A stretch of 64,000 bases of DNA from Bowmanella denitrificans (GTDB lineage: Bacteria; Pseudomonadota; Gammaproteobacteria; Enterobacterales; Alteromonadaceae): assembly GCF_002887595.1 (NCBI RefSeq), contig NZ_PEBU01000002.1, forward strand, positions 186,001 through 250,000, read 5' to 3'. The notes beneath the pieces were generated by a model, which saw only the letters and a list, made by a program, of their open reading frames with translations, searched no databases and was not told where the DNA came from. The translations under genes were made by a program, and so were the position numbers. Of this stretch, positions 24,426 to 34,208 are shown one piece after another (within the stretch, counting starts at the first letter, position 1; every line of letters starts with the position of its first letter).

Positions 24426-27400
24426 GGGCCGCCGGTTTAATGGGCTTGGCCAGAAAACTCACACCCATGTTTTGCGCCCGGATCTTCAGGCTTTCATCTT
24501 TGGCGGCTGTGACCAATAAGGCCGGTAAGGGCGATTGCCACTGATGGCGCAGCTTCTCAATCAGGACCAGACCGTCGGTGTGCTCCTGATCCAACTGATA
24601 ATCAATAATCAGCACATCCGGGGCCGGGTGGCTTTGGGCATGGGCCAGGGCGTCGTCCACAGACTGTAAATATTCACCCTGACAGCCCCATTTACCCAGC
24701 AGTGTTTGCAGTGCATCCAGGTTGGTAGGGTTATCGTCCACACACAGGGCCACCGTGCCATTGAATTGCTGTTGGGTATTGTCTGTCTGACTCTGGCTTT
24801 TTAGCATCATGCTATTGCCCAAAGGCACCATCACACTGAAACAGCTGCCTTTGCCTGGTTCGGATTGTAGTTGAATAGGGTGGTGAAGCTGTTCGCTCAT
24901 TTTTTTCACGACACTCAGGCCCAATCCCACGCCTTTTATCTCACCGCGATGGGCGCGGTAAAAATCGCTAAATACGTCGGCCTGTTCGGCTTCACTGATG
25001 CCAAAGCCGTTATCCCAGACCTGAACCAGCAAATGCATGCCACGCTTACGACAGCCCACCAGCACCCGGCCTTTAGGGCTGTATTTAATGGCATTGGAAA
25101 TCAGGTTCTGCAAAATACGGCGTAAATAGGTGGGGTCGCTGTACACCACCGCTGCACAAGGGCGAATCCGCAGGCTAACCTGATTAAGCTCGGCCTGCAT
25201 ACGAAACTCCTGTTCCAGCGGCCGAATTAATTCCATCAGGCTGATATGTGACAGGGTGGGGGTTAAGGCACCTTGCTCGAGCTTGGCGATTTCCAGCAAG
25301 GTGGAAATCAACTGCTCGCTGGAGGTTAGCGAAGAACTGAGTTTATGCACGATCTGTTGATTGTGCTCAGACAGTTGCTCCTCATCCAGTGACGACAGAT
25401 ATAAGCGAGCGGCGTTTAGCGGCTGCAGAATATCGTGGCTGGCCAGCGCCAGAAAACGGGTTTTTGACTGATTGGCCTGTTCGGCGGTTTGCTTGGCACG
25501 TTTTAGCTCGTCATTAATTTCCCGGATCTGCCGGGTACGATGATCAATGCGTTTTTCCAGATCAATATTGGCGTCTTCCAGGGCTTTCTGGATTTCTACG
25601 TGCTCGGTAATGTCATTAAAGCTGGTGACGAAGCCGCCACCTGGTAAGGGGTTACCATTCATTTCAATCACCCGACCATCAGAGCGCCGACGGATAAAGC
25701 GATGAGGTGAGCCCTGCTGCATATGGTCAATACGCTTTGCCACCAACTCGTCGATATCACCGGGACCACATTCGCCATTGACGGCATTAAAACGCACCAG
25801 ATTCTCGATGGGCTGACCAATTTCCACCATGCCCGGCGGATAGTTAAACAAGTCCAGATAGGCTTTATTCCAGGCTACCAGTTTCAGATCTTTATCCACC
25901 ACACTGATGCCCTGGCTGATATTTTCGATACTGGAAAACAAGATAGCCTGATTGGTCTTCAGGGCTTCGGTGGTGTCTTCAAAAAAGGTGAAGACTTCTT
26001 CCACATCCATTTGCTGACCAGATACCAGCACTTTAATCAGGGTGCGGGACGAACTGCCCCCCAGCACTCCGGCTAAGGAGCGTTCACAGAACTGAATAAA
26101 ATCGTCACTGGGCAGACTGCCACCATCCAGTGGTTCCTGATGATCCCTGGCATAGCGTTCCATCAGTTGTGCCGTTCGGCTTTGGCCGATAAAGGTATTC
26201 AGCAGCTCCTTCAAATCTGCCACCCGGATTTTACTTTGCGCAGTCACGCGCCGGGTTGCTGGCGGCAGCGCATTGGGGGTAACAAAGGCACTGGCTTGCA
26301 TACGTTCCAGTAAACTGTGACCGGCACTTAAGGAAAACAGCAGGTAGCCGGCCAGATTGGCCAGCCAACTGATGACCACCCCCTGGGTGATAATACTGAT
26401 ACTGCTGTCGCCGCTGTGCTGCTCCGCCAGCGGGAACATCACAAACAGCACCCAGCAGCCGATCCCCAGCGCCAATCCGGCCAGAACTCCGCTGGCATGG
26501 CCCTGACGCCAATACAGCCCGCCGAGAATCGCTGGCATCAGTTGCACGACCAGCGAAAATGCCAGCAATCCCATGCTGGACAAGGCGCTTTGATCAGCCC
26601 AGTTGCCAAAGTAGGCATAGGCTAGCAGCAGGATCAAAAAGATCACCAGACGGCGAATATTCAGCAGTTTCTGCTTGTAGGTTTTATCTTTCAGCCAACG
26701 CTGAGGCTGTTTGCGCAGCAGCAGCGGCACAATCACATCGTTGGTCAGCATGGTGGACAGGGCCAGACTGGAAACCACGATCATGGCGGTGGCCGCAGAA
26801 ATTCCACCCAGGAAAATCAATAAACTGAGTAAGTGTTGCCCCTGTGCCAGCGGCAATTGCATTAAAAAAGTGTCCTGATCCACGCCGCTGCCAGCAAACA
26901 ATAAATTACCGGCGATGGCCACCGGCACAATGGCCACGGCCGTTAACAGCAAATACAGCGGGAACAGCCAGCGCGCCATGGCCAGATGCGACATCTTATG
27001 GTTGTCGACCACCATCACATGGAACTGCCTGGGTAGACAGAATATGGCCGCCGCCGCCATCAGGGCCTGAACCACAAAATCAAAGGCTGAGCCCTGCCAA
27101 TCGTGCCACTGGGCCATTTGTGCCGACACGCCCTGGGTCGATACGTCCGGGCCGGTCAGTAAGGCAAAAGCGAAAAGGGCAGCGCAGCAAAGGCCGAATA
27201 ATTTAACTAATGATTCCGCGCCTATCGCCAGCATCAGCCCCGAGCGGTACTGGGTAATGTCTGAATGGCGCGTACCAAAAATGACCGCAAAAACCGCCAT
27301 AATCAAGGTGGCTGCCAGGGCTTTGTAGTTGCCTTCACCATCGGCACTGAGGCTGGCAAACACACTAAAACTGGCATCCACCGCTTTAAGCTGCAAGGCG

Positions 27401-27789
27401 ATATAGGGAATGGTGGCCAGGGTCATCAATAGGGTAACCACCACTGCTATACTGCGTTTTTTGCCATATCTGGAAGAAATAAAGTCGGAAACCGAGGTGA
27501 TATTCTGCTTTTTACTGACCAGCAGCATTTTTTGCAGCATGGGGTAACCAAACAGAAACAGCAAAATCGGGCCAAGCAGAATCGGCAGATACTGCCACTG
27601 GGATTTAGCCGCCTGGCCGACCGCGCCGTAGTAGGTCCATGACGTGCAATAAATACCCAGTGCCAGACTGTAGATCACCGGCTGGCGCGCCAGGCTGTTT
27701 GCCTTTGAGCCGGATTTGTCTCCTTTTTGCGCCAGCCAGAACAACAGTCCTACATAGGCAAGGGCGGCCAGGATCCAAAATATTGTCAT
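24394..27789 (-). CDS. SSS-transporter/hybrid histidine kinase, CbrA/CrbS-like (1)
   Basis: 1131 residues. The first ~490 form a sodium-solute-symporter domain (LALGIYCTSWTYYGAVGQAA, many membrane helices). A linker, a PAS domain (about 615-730, GISVVDKDLKLVAWNKAYL) and a histidine kinase follow, with phospho-acceptor His785 in SHDILQPLN, N box near 890 and glycine box GVGLGLSVVKK near 953. A C-terminal receiver domain has phosphorylation site Asp1063 in IIDYQ. This is the architecture of sensors that control acetate or other small-carboxylate use. It is divergent from the DUF4212/symporter operon, which is a likely target. The usual LuxR-type partner regulator is not in the window. Confidence 0.93.
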   Translation of the reverse strand: MTIFWILAALAYVGLLFWLAQKGDKSGSKANSLARQPVIYSLALGIYCTSWTYYGAVGQAAKSQWQYLPILLGPILLFLFGYPMLQKMLLVSKKQNITSVSDFISSRYGKKRSIAVVVTLLMTLATIPYIALQLKAVDASFSVFASLSADGEGNYKALAATLIMAVFAVIFGTRHSDITQYRSGLMLAIGAESLVKLFGLCCAALFAFALLTGPDVSTQGVSAQMAQWHDWQGSAFDFVVQALMAAAAIFCLPRQFHVMVVDNHKMSHLAMARWLFPLYLLLTAVAIVPVAIAGNLLFAGSGVDQDTFLMQLPLAQGQHLLSLLIFLGGISAATAMIVVSSLALSTMLTNDVIVPLLLRKQPQRWLKDKTYKQKLLNIRRLVIFLILLLAYAYFGNWADQSALSSMGLLAFSLVVQLMPAILGGLYWRQGHASGVLAGLALGIGCWVLFVMFPLAEQHSGDSSISIITQGVVISWLANLAGYLLFSLSAGHSLLERMQASAFVTPNALPPATRRVTAQSKIRVADLKELLNTFIGQSRTAQLMERYARDHQEPLDGGSLPSDDFIQFCERSLAGVLGGSSSRTLIKVLVSGQQMDVEEVFTFFEDTTEALKTNQAILFSSIENISQGISVVDKDLKLVAWNKAYLDLFNYPPGMVEIGQPIENLVRFNAVNGECGPGDIDELVAKRIDHMQQGSPHRFIRRRSDGRVIEMNGNPLPGGGFVTSFNDITEHVEIQKALEDANIDLEKRIDHRTRQIREINDELKRAKQTAEQANQSKTRFLALASHDILQPLNAARLYLSSLDEEQLSEHNQQIVHKLSSSLTSSEQLISTLLEIAKLEQGALTPTLSHISLMELIRPLEQEFRMQAELNQVSLRIRPCAAVVYSDPTYLRRILQNLISNAIKYSPKGRVLVGCRKRGMHLLVQVWDNGFGISEAEQADVFSDFYRAHRGEIKGVGLGLSVVKKMSEQLHHPIQLQSEPGKGSCFSVMVPLGNSMMLKSQSQTDNTQQQFNGTVALCVDDNPTNLDALQTLLGKWGCQGEYLQSVDDALAHAQSHPAPDVLIIDYQLDQEHTDGLVLIEKLRHQWQSPLPALLVTAAKDESLKIRAQNMGVSFLAKPIKPAALKAWLEHHKH

Positions 27790-27854
27790 GAGTCACTACG
27801 GTCTTGATTGCTTTTTTGCAACTCTAGCATGGTCAGCAGGGTTGGTCCCTGTTA

Positions 27855-27886
27855 TTCGACCAAGGTCGGTGTTCGACTAAAGTCGG
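27855..27886. promoter_or_regulatory. Tandem palindromic operator candidate in the kinase/symporter divergent region
   Basis: Two 15-base near-identical sites, TTCGACCAAGGTCGG (27855-27869) and TTCGACTAAAGTCGG (27872-27886), each an inverted repeat of CGACY with RGTCG. They lie 17 bases apart, about 70 bases before the DUF4212 start and about 65 upstream of the kinase start. Two direct copies of a dyad suggest a dimeric regulator, plausibly the response regulator paired with the kinase. Confidence 0.55.
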
Positions 27887-27954
27887 GCTAACAAGCCGTA
27901 TTGTCGCTGCTAAATTAACAACTGTTTTACAACAAGAACGATAGGAGTAAACAA

Positions 27955-28218
27955 ATGGCGGACGACAAGAATATGGCTCAAGCCTACTGGCAGGCCAATT
28001 TACGTTTGATCGCCGGCTGCCTGGTTGTATGGGCACTGGCGTCCTATGGATTCGGTATCTTGCTACGCCCCTTATTAGCGGGGATCAGCGTAGGCGGAAC
28101 AGATCTGGGGTTTTGGTTTGCCCAGCAGGGCTCAATTCTGACCTTTATTGCATTGATCTTCTTCTATGCCTGGAAGATGAATCAATTAGACAACAAATTC
28201 GGCGTGCATGAGGAGTAA
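27955..28218 (+). CDS. DUF4212 small subunit of a sodium/solute symporter
   Basis: 87 residues with two membrane helices and the family features: AYWQANLRLI near residues 8-17, a W-A-L-A-S-Y-G-F helix, GFWFAQQGSI and FFYAWKMNQLD. DUF4212 proteins are encoded directly before large acetate-type symporters and are thought to act with them. The larger subunit begins 5 bases after this stop. The ATG at 27955 has ATAGGAG upstream. Confidence 0.9.
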   Translation: MADDKNMAQAYWQANLRLIAGCLVVWALASYGFGILLRPLLAGISVGGTDLGFWFAQQGSILTFIALIFFYAWKMNQLDNKFGVHEE

Positions 28219-28223
28219 GGCAA

Positions 28224-29990
28224 ATGAGTCAATTTGCAATTAACCTGATCTTCGTCGGCGCGTCGTTTGCTCTGTATATTGGCATCGCCATATGGGCAAG
28301 GGCTGGTTCGACTAAAGATTTCTACGTAGCGGGGGGCGGTGTGCACCCTGTGATGAATGGTATGGCCACTGCCGCTGACTGGATGTCGGCGGCGTCTTTT
28401 ATTTCCATGGCGGGATTGATTGCCGCCGGTGGTTACGCCAACTCGACCTTTTTGATGGGTTGGACCGGCGGCTACGTGCTGTTAGCCATGTTACTGGCAC
28501 CTTACCTGCGTAAATTCGGTAAATTTACTGTGCCGGATTTTATAGGCGATCGTTTTTACAGCTCCGGTGCCCGCTTAGTGGCCGTGGCCTGTCTGATTAT
28601 CGCCTCTGTAACCTATGTTATCGGCCAGATGACCGGCGCCGGTGTGGCGTTCAGCCGCTTTTTGGAAGTCGACAGTAATACCGGTCTGATGATAGCCGCG
28701 GTGGTGGTGTTCTTGTATGCCGTATTGGGCGGCATGAAGGGGATTACTTATACGCAGGTGGCACAGTATGTGGTGCTGATCATTGCCTACACTATCCCGG
28801 CCGTGTTTATCTCCTTGCAATTAACCGGTAACCCGATTCCGGCACTGGGACTGTTCTCTACTCATACTGAATCCGGACTGCCGCTGTTAGCCAAGCTGGA
28901 TATGGTGGTCAGAGAGCTGGGCTTTACCGACTATACCGCCGATGTGTCCAACAAGCTGAATATGGTGCTGTTTACCTTGTCACTGATGATTGGTACTGCT
29001 GGTTTGCCCCATGTCATCATCCGCTTTTTCACCGTGCCTAAAGTAGCGGATGCGCGCTGGTCTGCTGGTTGGGCGCTGGTGTTTATTGCATTGTTGTATC
29101 TGACGGCGCCTGCCGTGGCATCCATGGCACGCCTGAATCTGCTCAACACTATTTATCCTGCCGGTCCTACTGCTGATGCAATCAAATATGAAGAGCGGCC
29201 TAACTGGGTACAAACCTGGGAGCAGACCGGCCTGATTAAGTTTGAGGACAAAAATGGGGATGGCCGTATTCAGCTTTACAAAGAATCGCCAAGCTTTGCC
29301 GCGACCGCCGAAGCGCGGGGTTGGAAAGGTAACGAGCTAACCGTAAACAACGACATTCTGGTGCTGGCTAACCCCGAAATCGCTAATTTACCCGGCTGGG
29401 TGGTTGGCCTGATTGCGGCTGGTGGTCTGGCGGCGGCGCTGTCCACGGCGGCTGGACTGTTACTGGCCATATCGTCGGCGGTGAGTCATGACCTGATTAA
29501 AGGCTCAATCAATCCGCAAATCAGCGAGAAGAAGGAACTGTTGGCGGCACGGATATCCATGGCCGTTGCCATTGTCGTAGCGACCTATCTGGGCATGAAC
29601 CCGCCCGGCTTTGCCGCGCAGGTGGTGGCGCTGGCCTTTGGTATTGCCGCCGCATCTATCTTCCCGGCACTGATGATGGGGATATTCTCCAAACGTATCA
29701 ACAATAAAGGGGTGATTGCCGGTATGTTGTCCGGACTGGGATCAACGCTGGTATATATCTTTATGTATCTGGGCTGGTTCTTTATCCCTGGCACCAACTC
29801 TTTGCCGAATACACCTGACAACTGGTTGCTGGGTATATCGCCCCTGTCGTTTGGTGCAATCGGAGCGTTGATCAACTTTGCAGTGGCCTTTGCGGTATCT
29901 GCTGTGACCGAAGAGCCGCCAGAAGGTATTCAGGACCTGGTGGAAAGCGTGCGCTATCCACGCGGTGCAGGTACGGCGGTAGATCACTAA
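28224..29990 (+). CDS. Acetate-type cation/solute symporter (VC_2705/ActP-like)
   Basis: 588 residues, sodium:solute symporter family with about 13 membrane helices. Recognisable stretches are STKDFYVAGGGVHPVMNGMA, AADWMSAASFISMAG, FGKFTVPDFIGDRFYS and GGLAAALSTAAGLLLAISSA. A periplasmic-type insertion around residues 310-380 holds an EF-hand-like loop (DKNGDGRIQLYK) also seen in relatives of this subgroup. The usual role is uptake of acetate or a similar small carboxylate with Na+ or H+. Co-transcribed with the DUF4212 subunit and probably regulated by the adjacent hybrid kinase. Confidence 0.92.
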   Translation: MSQFAINLIFVGASFALYIGIAIWARAGSTKDFYVAGGGVHPVMNGMATAADWMSAASFISMAGLIAAGGYANSTFLMGWTGGYVLLAMLLAPYLRKFGKFTVPDFIGDRFYSSGARLVAVACLIIASVTYVIGQMTGAGVAFSRFLEVDSNTGLMIAAVVVFLYAVLGGMKGITYTQVAQYVVLIIAYTIPAVFISLQLTGNPIPALGLFSTHTESGLPLLAKLDMVVRELGFTDYTADVSNKLNMVLFTLSLMIGTAGLPHVIIRFFTVPKVADARWSAGWALVFIALLYLTAPAVASMARLNLLNTIYPAGPTADAIKYEERPNWVQTWEQTGLIKFEDKNGDGRIQLYKESPSFAATAEARGWKGNELTVNNDILVLANPEIANLPGWVVGLIAAGGLAAALSTAAGLLLAISSAVSHDLIKGSINPQISEKKELLAARISMAVAIVVATYLGMNPPGFAAQVVALAFGIAAASIFPALMMGIFSKRINNKGVIAGMLSGLGSTLVYIFMYLGWFFIPGTNSLPNTPDNWLLGISPLSFGAIGALINFAVAFAVSAVTEEPPEGIQDLVESVRYPRGAGTAVDH

Positions 29991-30012
29991 GCGGGCTTGA
30001 TAAAACCCAGGT

Positions 30013-30036
30013 GGCGGGTCTGATGACCCGCCTTTT
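30013..30036 (+). terminator. Terminator after the symporter gene
   Basis: A 7-bp GC stem (GGCGGGT/ACCCGCC) with a 6-base loop is followed by TTTT. The short U-run may allow some read-through into the following four-gene set. Confidence 0.7.
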
Positions 30037-30059
30037 CGATGAAGTAGAAGGAATAGCCT

Positions 30060-30584
30060 ATGATGTGGGAATTGGTGGCAACGCTGGTGGCCGGTGTAGG
30101 TGCGGCAGGTATCGCGCTGATGATCCGAAAACTCAGCAGAAACAAATCACCCAAGTGGCTGATACCGGTATTTGCAGCCCTGGGCATGCTGGGCTTTCAG
30201 GTGCAGGCTGAGTACAACTGGTATAGTCATCAGAAGGGCTTGCTACCTGATGGCGTGCAGGTGGTGCGTAAAGTGGATGAACAGGCCTGGTACCGTCCCT
30301 GGAGCTTTATCTGGCCGCAAACCGTGCGTTTTATGGCAGTGGATACCAATAATGCGGCGGTGAATGAGCTGGACCAGACCCTATTTTTAGTTGACCTTTA
30401 CCTGTTTGAACGGCGGATGGCGGCAAAACGGGTTTCGCAGGTGGTAAGCTGTGAACGTCGGGCCATGGCCAGTTTTACCGACACCTTACCCGGCGACGGC
30501 GAGAGTGCCGAAATTGAGCCAAACTGGATACCGTTGCCAACTGACGACGCATTACTGAGGATCCTCTGCACGGAATCACTATGA
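30060..30584 (+). CDS. Hypothetical protein with one or two N-terminal membrane helices
   Basis: 174 residues. Membrane segments at about residues 5-22 and 33-48 are followed by a soluble part with YNWYSHQKGLLPDG, WSFIWPQTVRF and a Cys-containing SQVVSCERRA. I do not recognise the family. Its stop overlaps the start of the DUF294 gene (ATGA), so it is translationally coupled to it. AGAAGGAAT precedes the start. Confidence 0.75.
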   Translation: MMWELVATLVAGVGAAGIALMIRKLSRNKSPKWLIPVFAALGMLGFQVQAEYNWYSHQKGLLPDGVQVVRKVDEQAWYRPWSFIWPQTVRFMAVDTNNAAVNELDQTLFLVDLYLFERRMAAKRVSQVVSCERRAMASFTDTLPGDGESAEIEPNWIPLPTDDALLRILCTESL

Positions 30585-32404
30585 CCGATTCAACTCTGGG
30601 ATTTTTGCGCCGCTGTGCGCCATTTGACCAACTCCCTGAAGCGCTGCTGCAGTATTGTCAGCGTCATCTTAGCTTGCACTATTTATGTCAGGACAATGTG
30701 CTGGATGTGGTGCCCCGTGATAAACCCCAGTTGTACATTATTAAGCAGGGCGTATTTGATTTAACCGGCAGCAATGGCCAACTGATAGAACGTCTGGAGC
30801 CAGGGGACTTGTTTGGCTACCCGTCGTTAATGACCAAACGTGCCATAACCAACAGCCTTAAAGTGCTGCAGGACGGTTTTCTGTTTGCCTTAGGTCAGGC
30901 TGAGTTCGACTATCTTTGCCAGCAGGACCGTCAGTTTGCGGATTACTTTGCCAGGGCGCTGGGCGACAGATTACTGACAGAAACCCGCCGGGACATCAGC
31001 ACGGACTGGACCCAGCTTGCCATTGCCGACATTATCGAAAGGCCGCTGATCAGCCTCGATGGTCAGCAAAGCATGGCCGATGCGGCATTACTGATGACAG
31101 AGCAAAAAGTGTCCTGCCTGCTGATTTGTGAGCAGGAAGAACTGGTGGGGATTGTCACCGACCGCGATATTCGCAGCCGGGTGGTGGCGGCTCGCCAATC
31201 ATTCGACTTACCTGTGCGCCAGTTTATGACCTCGCCGGTTATCAATATTGATAGCCAGGCACCGTTGTTTGACGCGATGCAGCTCATGACCAGCCATAAT
31301 GTGCATCATGTGGCTGTGGTGAGCGGTAATCGCCCTTTAGGTGTGATCACCGCCACTGACTTAATGCGCCAGCAGCGCAGTGAACCGCTGTTTTTGATTA
31401 ACCTTATCCGCAAAGCCGAGAGTGCAGAGCAACTGGCTGCCATTGCCAAGCAGGTACCTGAACATCTGAATCAGTTTGCCAACCGGGTGGTGGATGTGCG
31501 TCTGGTGGGGGACATGCTGGCCACCTTTACGGATGCGTTTAATATCCAGCTAATCCGCTTGTATTTACGTGAACAGGGCCCGGCGCCATGTGCATTTGTA
31601 TGGCTGACCTTTGGCTCGCAGGCCCGGCGTGACCAGTCCCTAAGCTCAGATCAGGACAATGGCCTGCTGGTGGATGACAGCGCTGATGATTCAGCGATGC
31701 AGTGGTTTGCCGATATGGCAGACTTTGTCTGTCAGGGGCTGGCCGCTTGTGGCCTGAGTCTGTGCAAAGGCAATATTATGGCCAGCAATCCCGAACTGCG
31801 CCTGCCTTTGGGTGCCTGGTTGAAGAAGTTTCAGCATTGGACTTTAGAGCCAGAGCCGCAGGCACTGCTGCGCAGCAATATCTTTTTTGACCGGCGTATG
31901 CTGTATGGGGACAAGCGGCTATTTGAACAATTCGACAAGCAGATTGCGCACCTGGCCACTAATCAGATTTTCCTCGCCAATCTGGCCGCCAATGCCGCCG
32001 ATTTGGCCGTGCCTATCGGTTTATTTAACCGCTTTCGCACCCATCGCATCGGTGAGCATCGGGAGGTGCTGGATATTAAAAAAAGTGCCATTGCCATTAT
32101 CAACGACATTGTACGTATTCATGCCCTGCACAATGAAATCAGGCCCTGCAGTACGCCGCAGCGATTGCAAGTTCTGGCTGACAATCCGGCTATGAATAAC
32201 AAGGATTGCCTGGATTTATTGGCGGCCTGGCGCTTTTTAGTGCAGTTAAGGTTGCAGCATCAGTTGGGACAGGCCGAGCCGGATAACCTGATTGCTCCAG
32301 ACGCACTGGACTCATTGGCCAGGCGCCAACTTAAAACGGCGTTCAGGTTAATTAAGGATGCGCAGGAAGGCCTGGCACTTAAATTTTCCAGGGGCGCATT
32401 TTGA
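30581..32404 (+). CDS. cNMP-binding, CBS-pair and DUF294 nucleotidyltransferase protein
   Basis: 607 residues in four parts: a cyclic-nucleotide-binding-like domain (about 10-125, LYIIKQGVFDLTGSNG, LEPGDLFGYPS), two CBS domains (about 148-270, MADAALLMTEQKVSCLLIC and DAMQLMTSHNVHHVAVV), a DUF294 nucleotidyltransferase (about 285-420) with GSQARRDQSLSSDQDNGLL, and a helical C-terminal DUF294_C domain. The D-x-D in SSDQDN is the expected metal site. Relatives near acetate symporters are thought to be signal-sensing nucleotidylyltransferases with unknown targets. It overlaps its neighbours at both ends by 4 bases. Confidence 0.9.
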   Translation: MTDSTLGFLRRCAPFDQLPEALLQYCQRHLSLHYLCQDNVLDVVPRDKPQLYIIKQGVFDLTGSNGQLIERLEPGDLFGYPSLMTKRAITNSLKVLQDGFLFALGQAEFDYLCQQDRQFADYFARALGDRLLTETRRDISTDWTQLAIADIIERPLISLDGQQSMADAALLMTEQKVSCLLICEQEELVGIVTDRDIRSRVVAARQSFDLPVRQFMTSPVINIDSQAPLFDAMQLMTSHNVHHVAVVSGNRPLGVITATDLMRQQRSEPLFLINLIRKAESAEQLAAIAKQVPEHLNQFANRVVDVRLVGDMLATFTDAFNIQLIRLYLREQGPAPCAFVWLTFGSQARRDQSLSSDQDNGLLVDDSADDSAMQWFADMADFVCQGLAACGLSLCKGNIMASNPELRLPLGAWLKKFQHWTLEPEPQALLRSNIFFDRRMLYGDKRLFEQFDKQIAHLATNQIFLANLAANAADLAVPIGLFNRFRTHRIGEHREVLDIKKSAIAIINDIVRIHALHNEIRPCSTPQRLQVLADNPAMNNKDCLDLLAAWRFLVQLRLQHQLGQAEPDNLIAPDALDSLARRQLKTAFRLIKDAQEGLALKFSRGAF

Positions 32405-33042
32405 AAGCCGTGGCCAGACGCCTGCAGGATTGGCTGAAACCTAAGCCGAGACTGGAGGATTGGCGTGAATATCGTTATCTGGCGGTGGATCTGGAGTTAT
32501 CCAGTCTGGATCCTAATCAGGGGCAAATCTTATCCATTGGCTGGCTACCGGTTAAACCACCGCAGATTTGCCAGGGGCAGGGGATGGAACTGCTTATCAA
32601 AAACTCTGGCGATCTCGGCCAGAGTCCGGTTATTCATGGCCTGACCCAACAGGAGCTGGCCAAAGGTATAGGCTTAAAACAGGCGTTGTTACAGTTGTTG
32701 GAGGCGTCCCGCCAGCACAGTGACAATATCTGGATACTGCATCACAGCGCACTGGACATGGCCTTTATTCAAAAAGCTTGTGCGGCCTGTGATATAGAAT
32801 TTTGCGTCCCGCGCATTGTTGACACACTGCGGCTGGAAAAACGTCTGCTGACGCGCCAGGGTAAACACCCGCAGTTCGAAGGTTTAACCCTGGATAAATG
32901 CCGGTCACGTTATGGCCTGGACTCTCATCCGGCCCATGCGGCGCTGGAGGATGCGCTGGCCACCGCAGAGCTGTTTTTATGTCATGCCTACCGCCATTTC
33001 GGTGGGCGGGACAGTTCCTTATCTTATTTGCTGTCACCTTGA
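32401..33042 (+). CDS. DEDDh 3'-5' exonuclease (DnaQ-like)
   Basis: 213 residues from a TTG at 32401 overlapping the upstream stop (TTGA). Exo I motif is AVDLELSSLD (Asp and Glu around residues 29-31). Exo II lies in the middle (HHSALDMAFIQ), and Exo III is HAALEDALATAELF with the His and Asp of the DEDDh type. The family resembles the epsilon proofreading subunit of DNA polymerase III but is stand-alone. Gene context with DUF294 and the symporter is conserved in related bacteria; its cellular role is not known. Confidence 0.9.
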   Translation: MKAVARRLQDWLKPKPRLEDWREYRYLAVDLELSSLDPNQGQILSIGWLPVKPPQICQGQGMELLIKNSGDLGQSPVIHGLTQQELAKGIGLKQALLQLLEASRQHSDNIWILHHSALDMAFIQKACAACDIEFCVPRIVDTLRLEKRLLTRQGKHPQFEGLTLDKCRSRYGLDSHPAHAALEDALATAELFLCHAYRHFGGRDSSLSYLLSP

Positions 33043-33098
33043 ATTTTTGCTGTGGTGGCGGACAATTAGGCAACGACTCATCTACCCTGGACTTGATT

Positions 33099-34142
33099 AT
33101 GACTGTTGCTGCCCATCAGGCTGACCTGATTGGAAATACGGATTTGCTGCGCATCGATTCATTGTCACAGCTGACCGGCTGTGAGATTTTTATTAAGTGC
33201 GAATACCAGAATCCCGGCGGTTCCATAAAAGACCGGGCCGCGCTGCAGATGGTGCAGGACGCTATGCAAAGCGGTCAGTTAAAGCGTGGCATGACCATAG
33301 TGGAGGGCACGGCTGGCAATACCGGGATAGGATTGGCGTTGGTGGCAAAGTCATTTGGTTTGCAAATGCTGGCGGTAATGCCCAATGACCAGGCCAAGGA
33401 AAAAGAACGGGTACTGGAACTGTATGGCGCCAAGCTGATGACGGTGGATCCTTGCCCCTTCAGTAACCCCAATCATTTTTATCACAAGGCGTGCAAGCTG
33501 GCGGCGCAGCACAAAGACCACTGGTGGGCCAACCAGTTTGAAAATACCAGCAATATGCGCGCCCATTATCTGCATACCGGGCCGGAAATTTGGCAACAGA
33601 TGCAGCACAAGGTGGACATTTTGGTGGCATCTGCCGGTACCGGCGGCACTATTGCGGGGACCTCTGTTTACCTTAAAAAGCAACATGCTGGTCTGCAGGT
33701 CTGGCTGGTGGACCCGGATGGTTCAGGTTTGTACCAGTATCTGAAAAACGGTGAGTTTGCTAATCACGGCAGTTCAATGACCGAAGGTATCGGGATCATG
33801 CGTTTGGTGGAAAACTTTCGTCAGGCCAAAGTCGACAGAGCGATAAATCTGCCGGATCGGGATCTGCTGACGTTGTCCCGTTTTGTGCGCAATAAAGACG
33901 GTATAGTGCTGGGCAGCAGCAGTGCCCTAAATGTAGCCGGTGCGTTGGCTGCGGCTGTCACATCGGGGCCGGGTAAGCGTATCGTCACTTTTGCCTGTGA
34001 TTTGGGGGAGCGCTCTGCATCCAAGCTTTACAACCCCCAATATCTGCAACAACGCGGCTTGCTGGACTATGACAAAGACATTCAGCATCTGTTGGCTCGT
34101 TACCGCAGCGATGCATTCGCTATGTCTATTGTTGGCAAATGA
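33099..34142 (+). CDS. PLP-dependent cysteine-synthase-like enzyme
   Basis: 347 residues from the ATG at 33099, fold-type II PLP enzyme. The PLP lysine is in NPGGSIKDRAALQM (Lys about residue 45). The phosphate/substrate loop EGTAGNTGIGLA and the asparagine-containing segment NQFENTSNMRAHY follow the O-acetylserine sulfhydrylase pattern. The variant EGTAGNTG (instead of TSGNTG) and the extended C-terminus set it apart from standard CysK, so a related cysteine/cystathionine synthase activity is possible. An open frame extends upstream into the exonuclease gene but starts out of the conserved region. Confidence 0.88.
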   Translation: MTVAAHQADLIGNTDLLRIDSLSQLTGCEIFIKCEYQNPGGSIKDRAALQMVQDAMQSGQLKRGMTIVEGTAGNTGIGLALVAKSFGLQMLAVMPNDQAKEKERVLELYGAKLMTVDPCPFSNPNHFYHKACKLAAQHKDHWWANQFENTSNMRAHYLHTGPEIWQQMQHKVDILVASAGTGGTIAGTSVYLKKQHAGLQVWLVDPDGSGLYQYLKNGEFANHGSSMTEGIGIMRLVENFRQAKVDRAINLPDRDLLTLSRFVRNKDGIVLGSSSALNVAGALAAAVTSGPGKRIVTFACDLGERSASKLYNPQYLQQRGLLDYDKDIQHLLARYRSDAFAMSIVGK

Positions 34143-34208
34143 ATGTGATTAGGCGTCATCGCGGATTTTCGCTATTATCCCCAGCCTTGATGCAGTGACG
34201 GAGCCATA

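Noticed and set aside
26416-27206. Several + strand frames inside the first hybrid kinase gene
   Set aside because: All are antisense shadows with Pro/Arg/Gln-rich composition; the reverse-strand protein is unambiguous.
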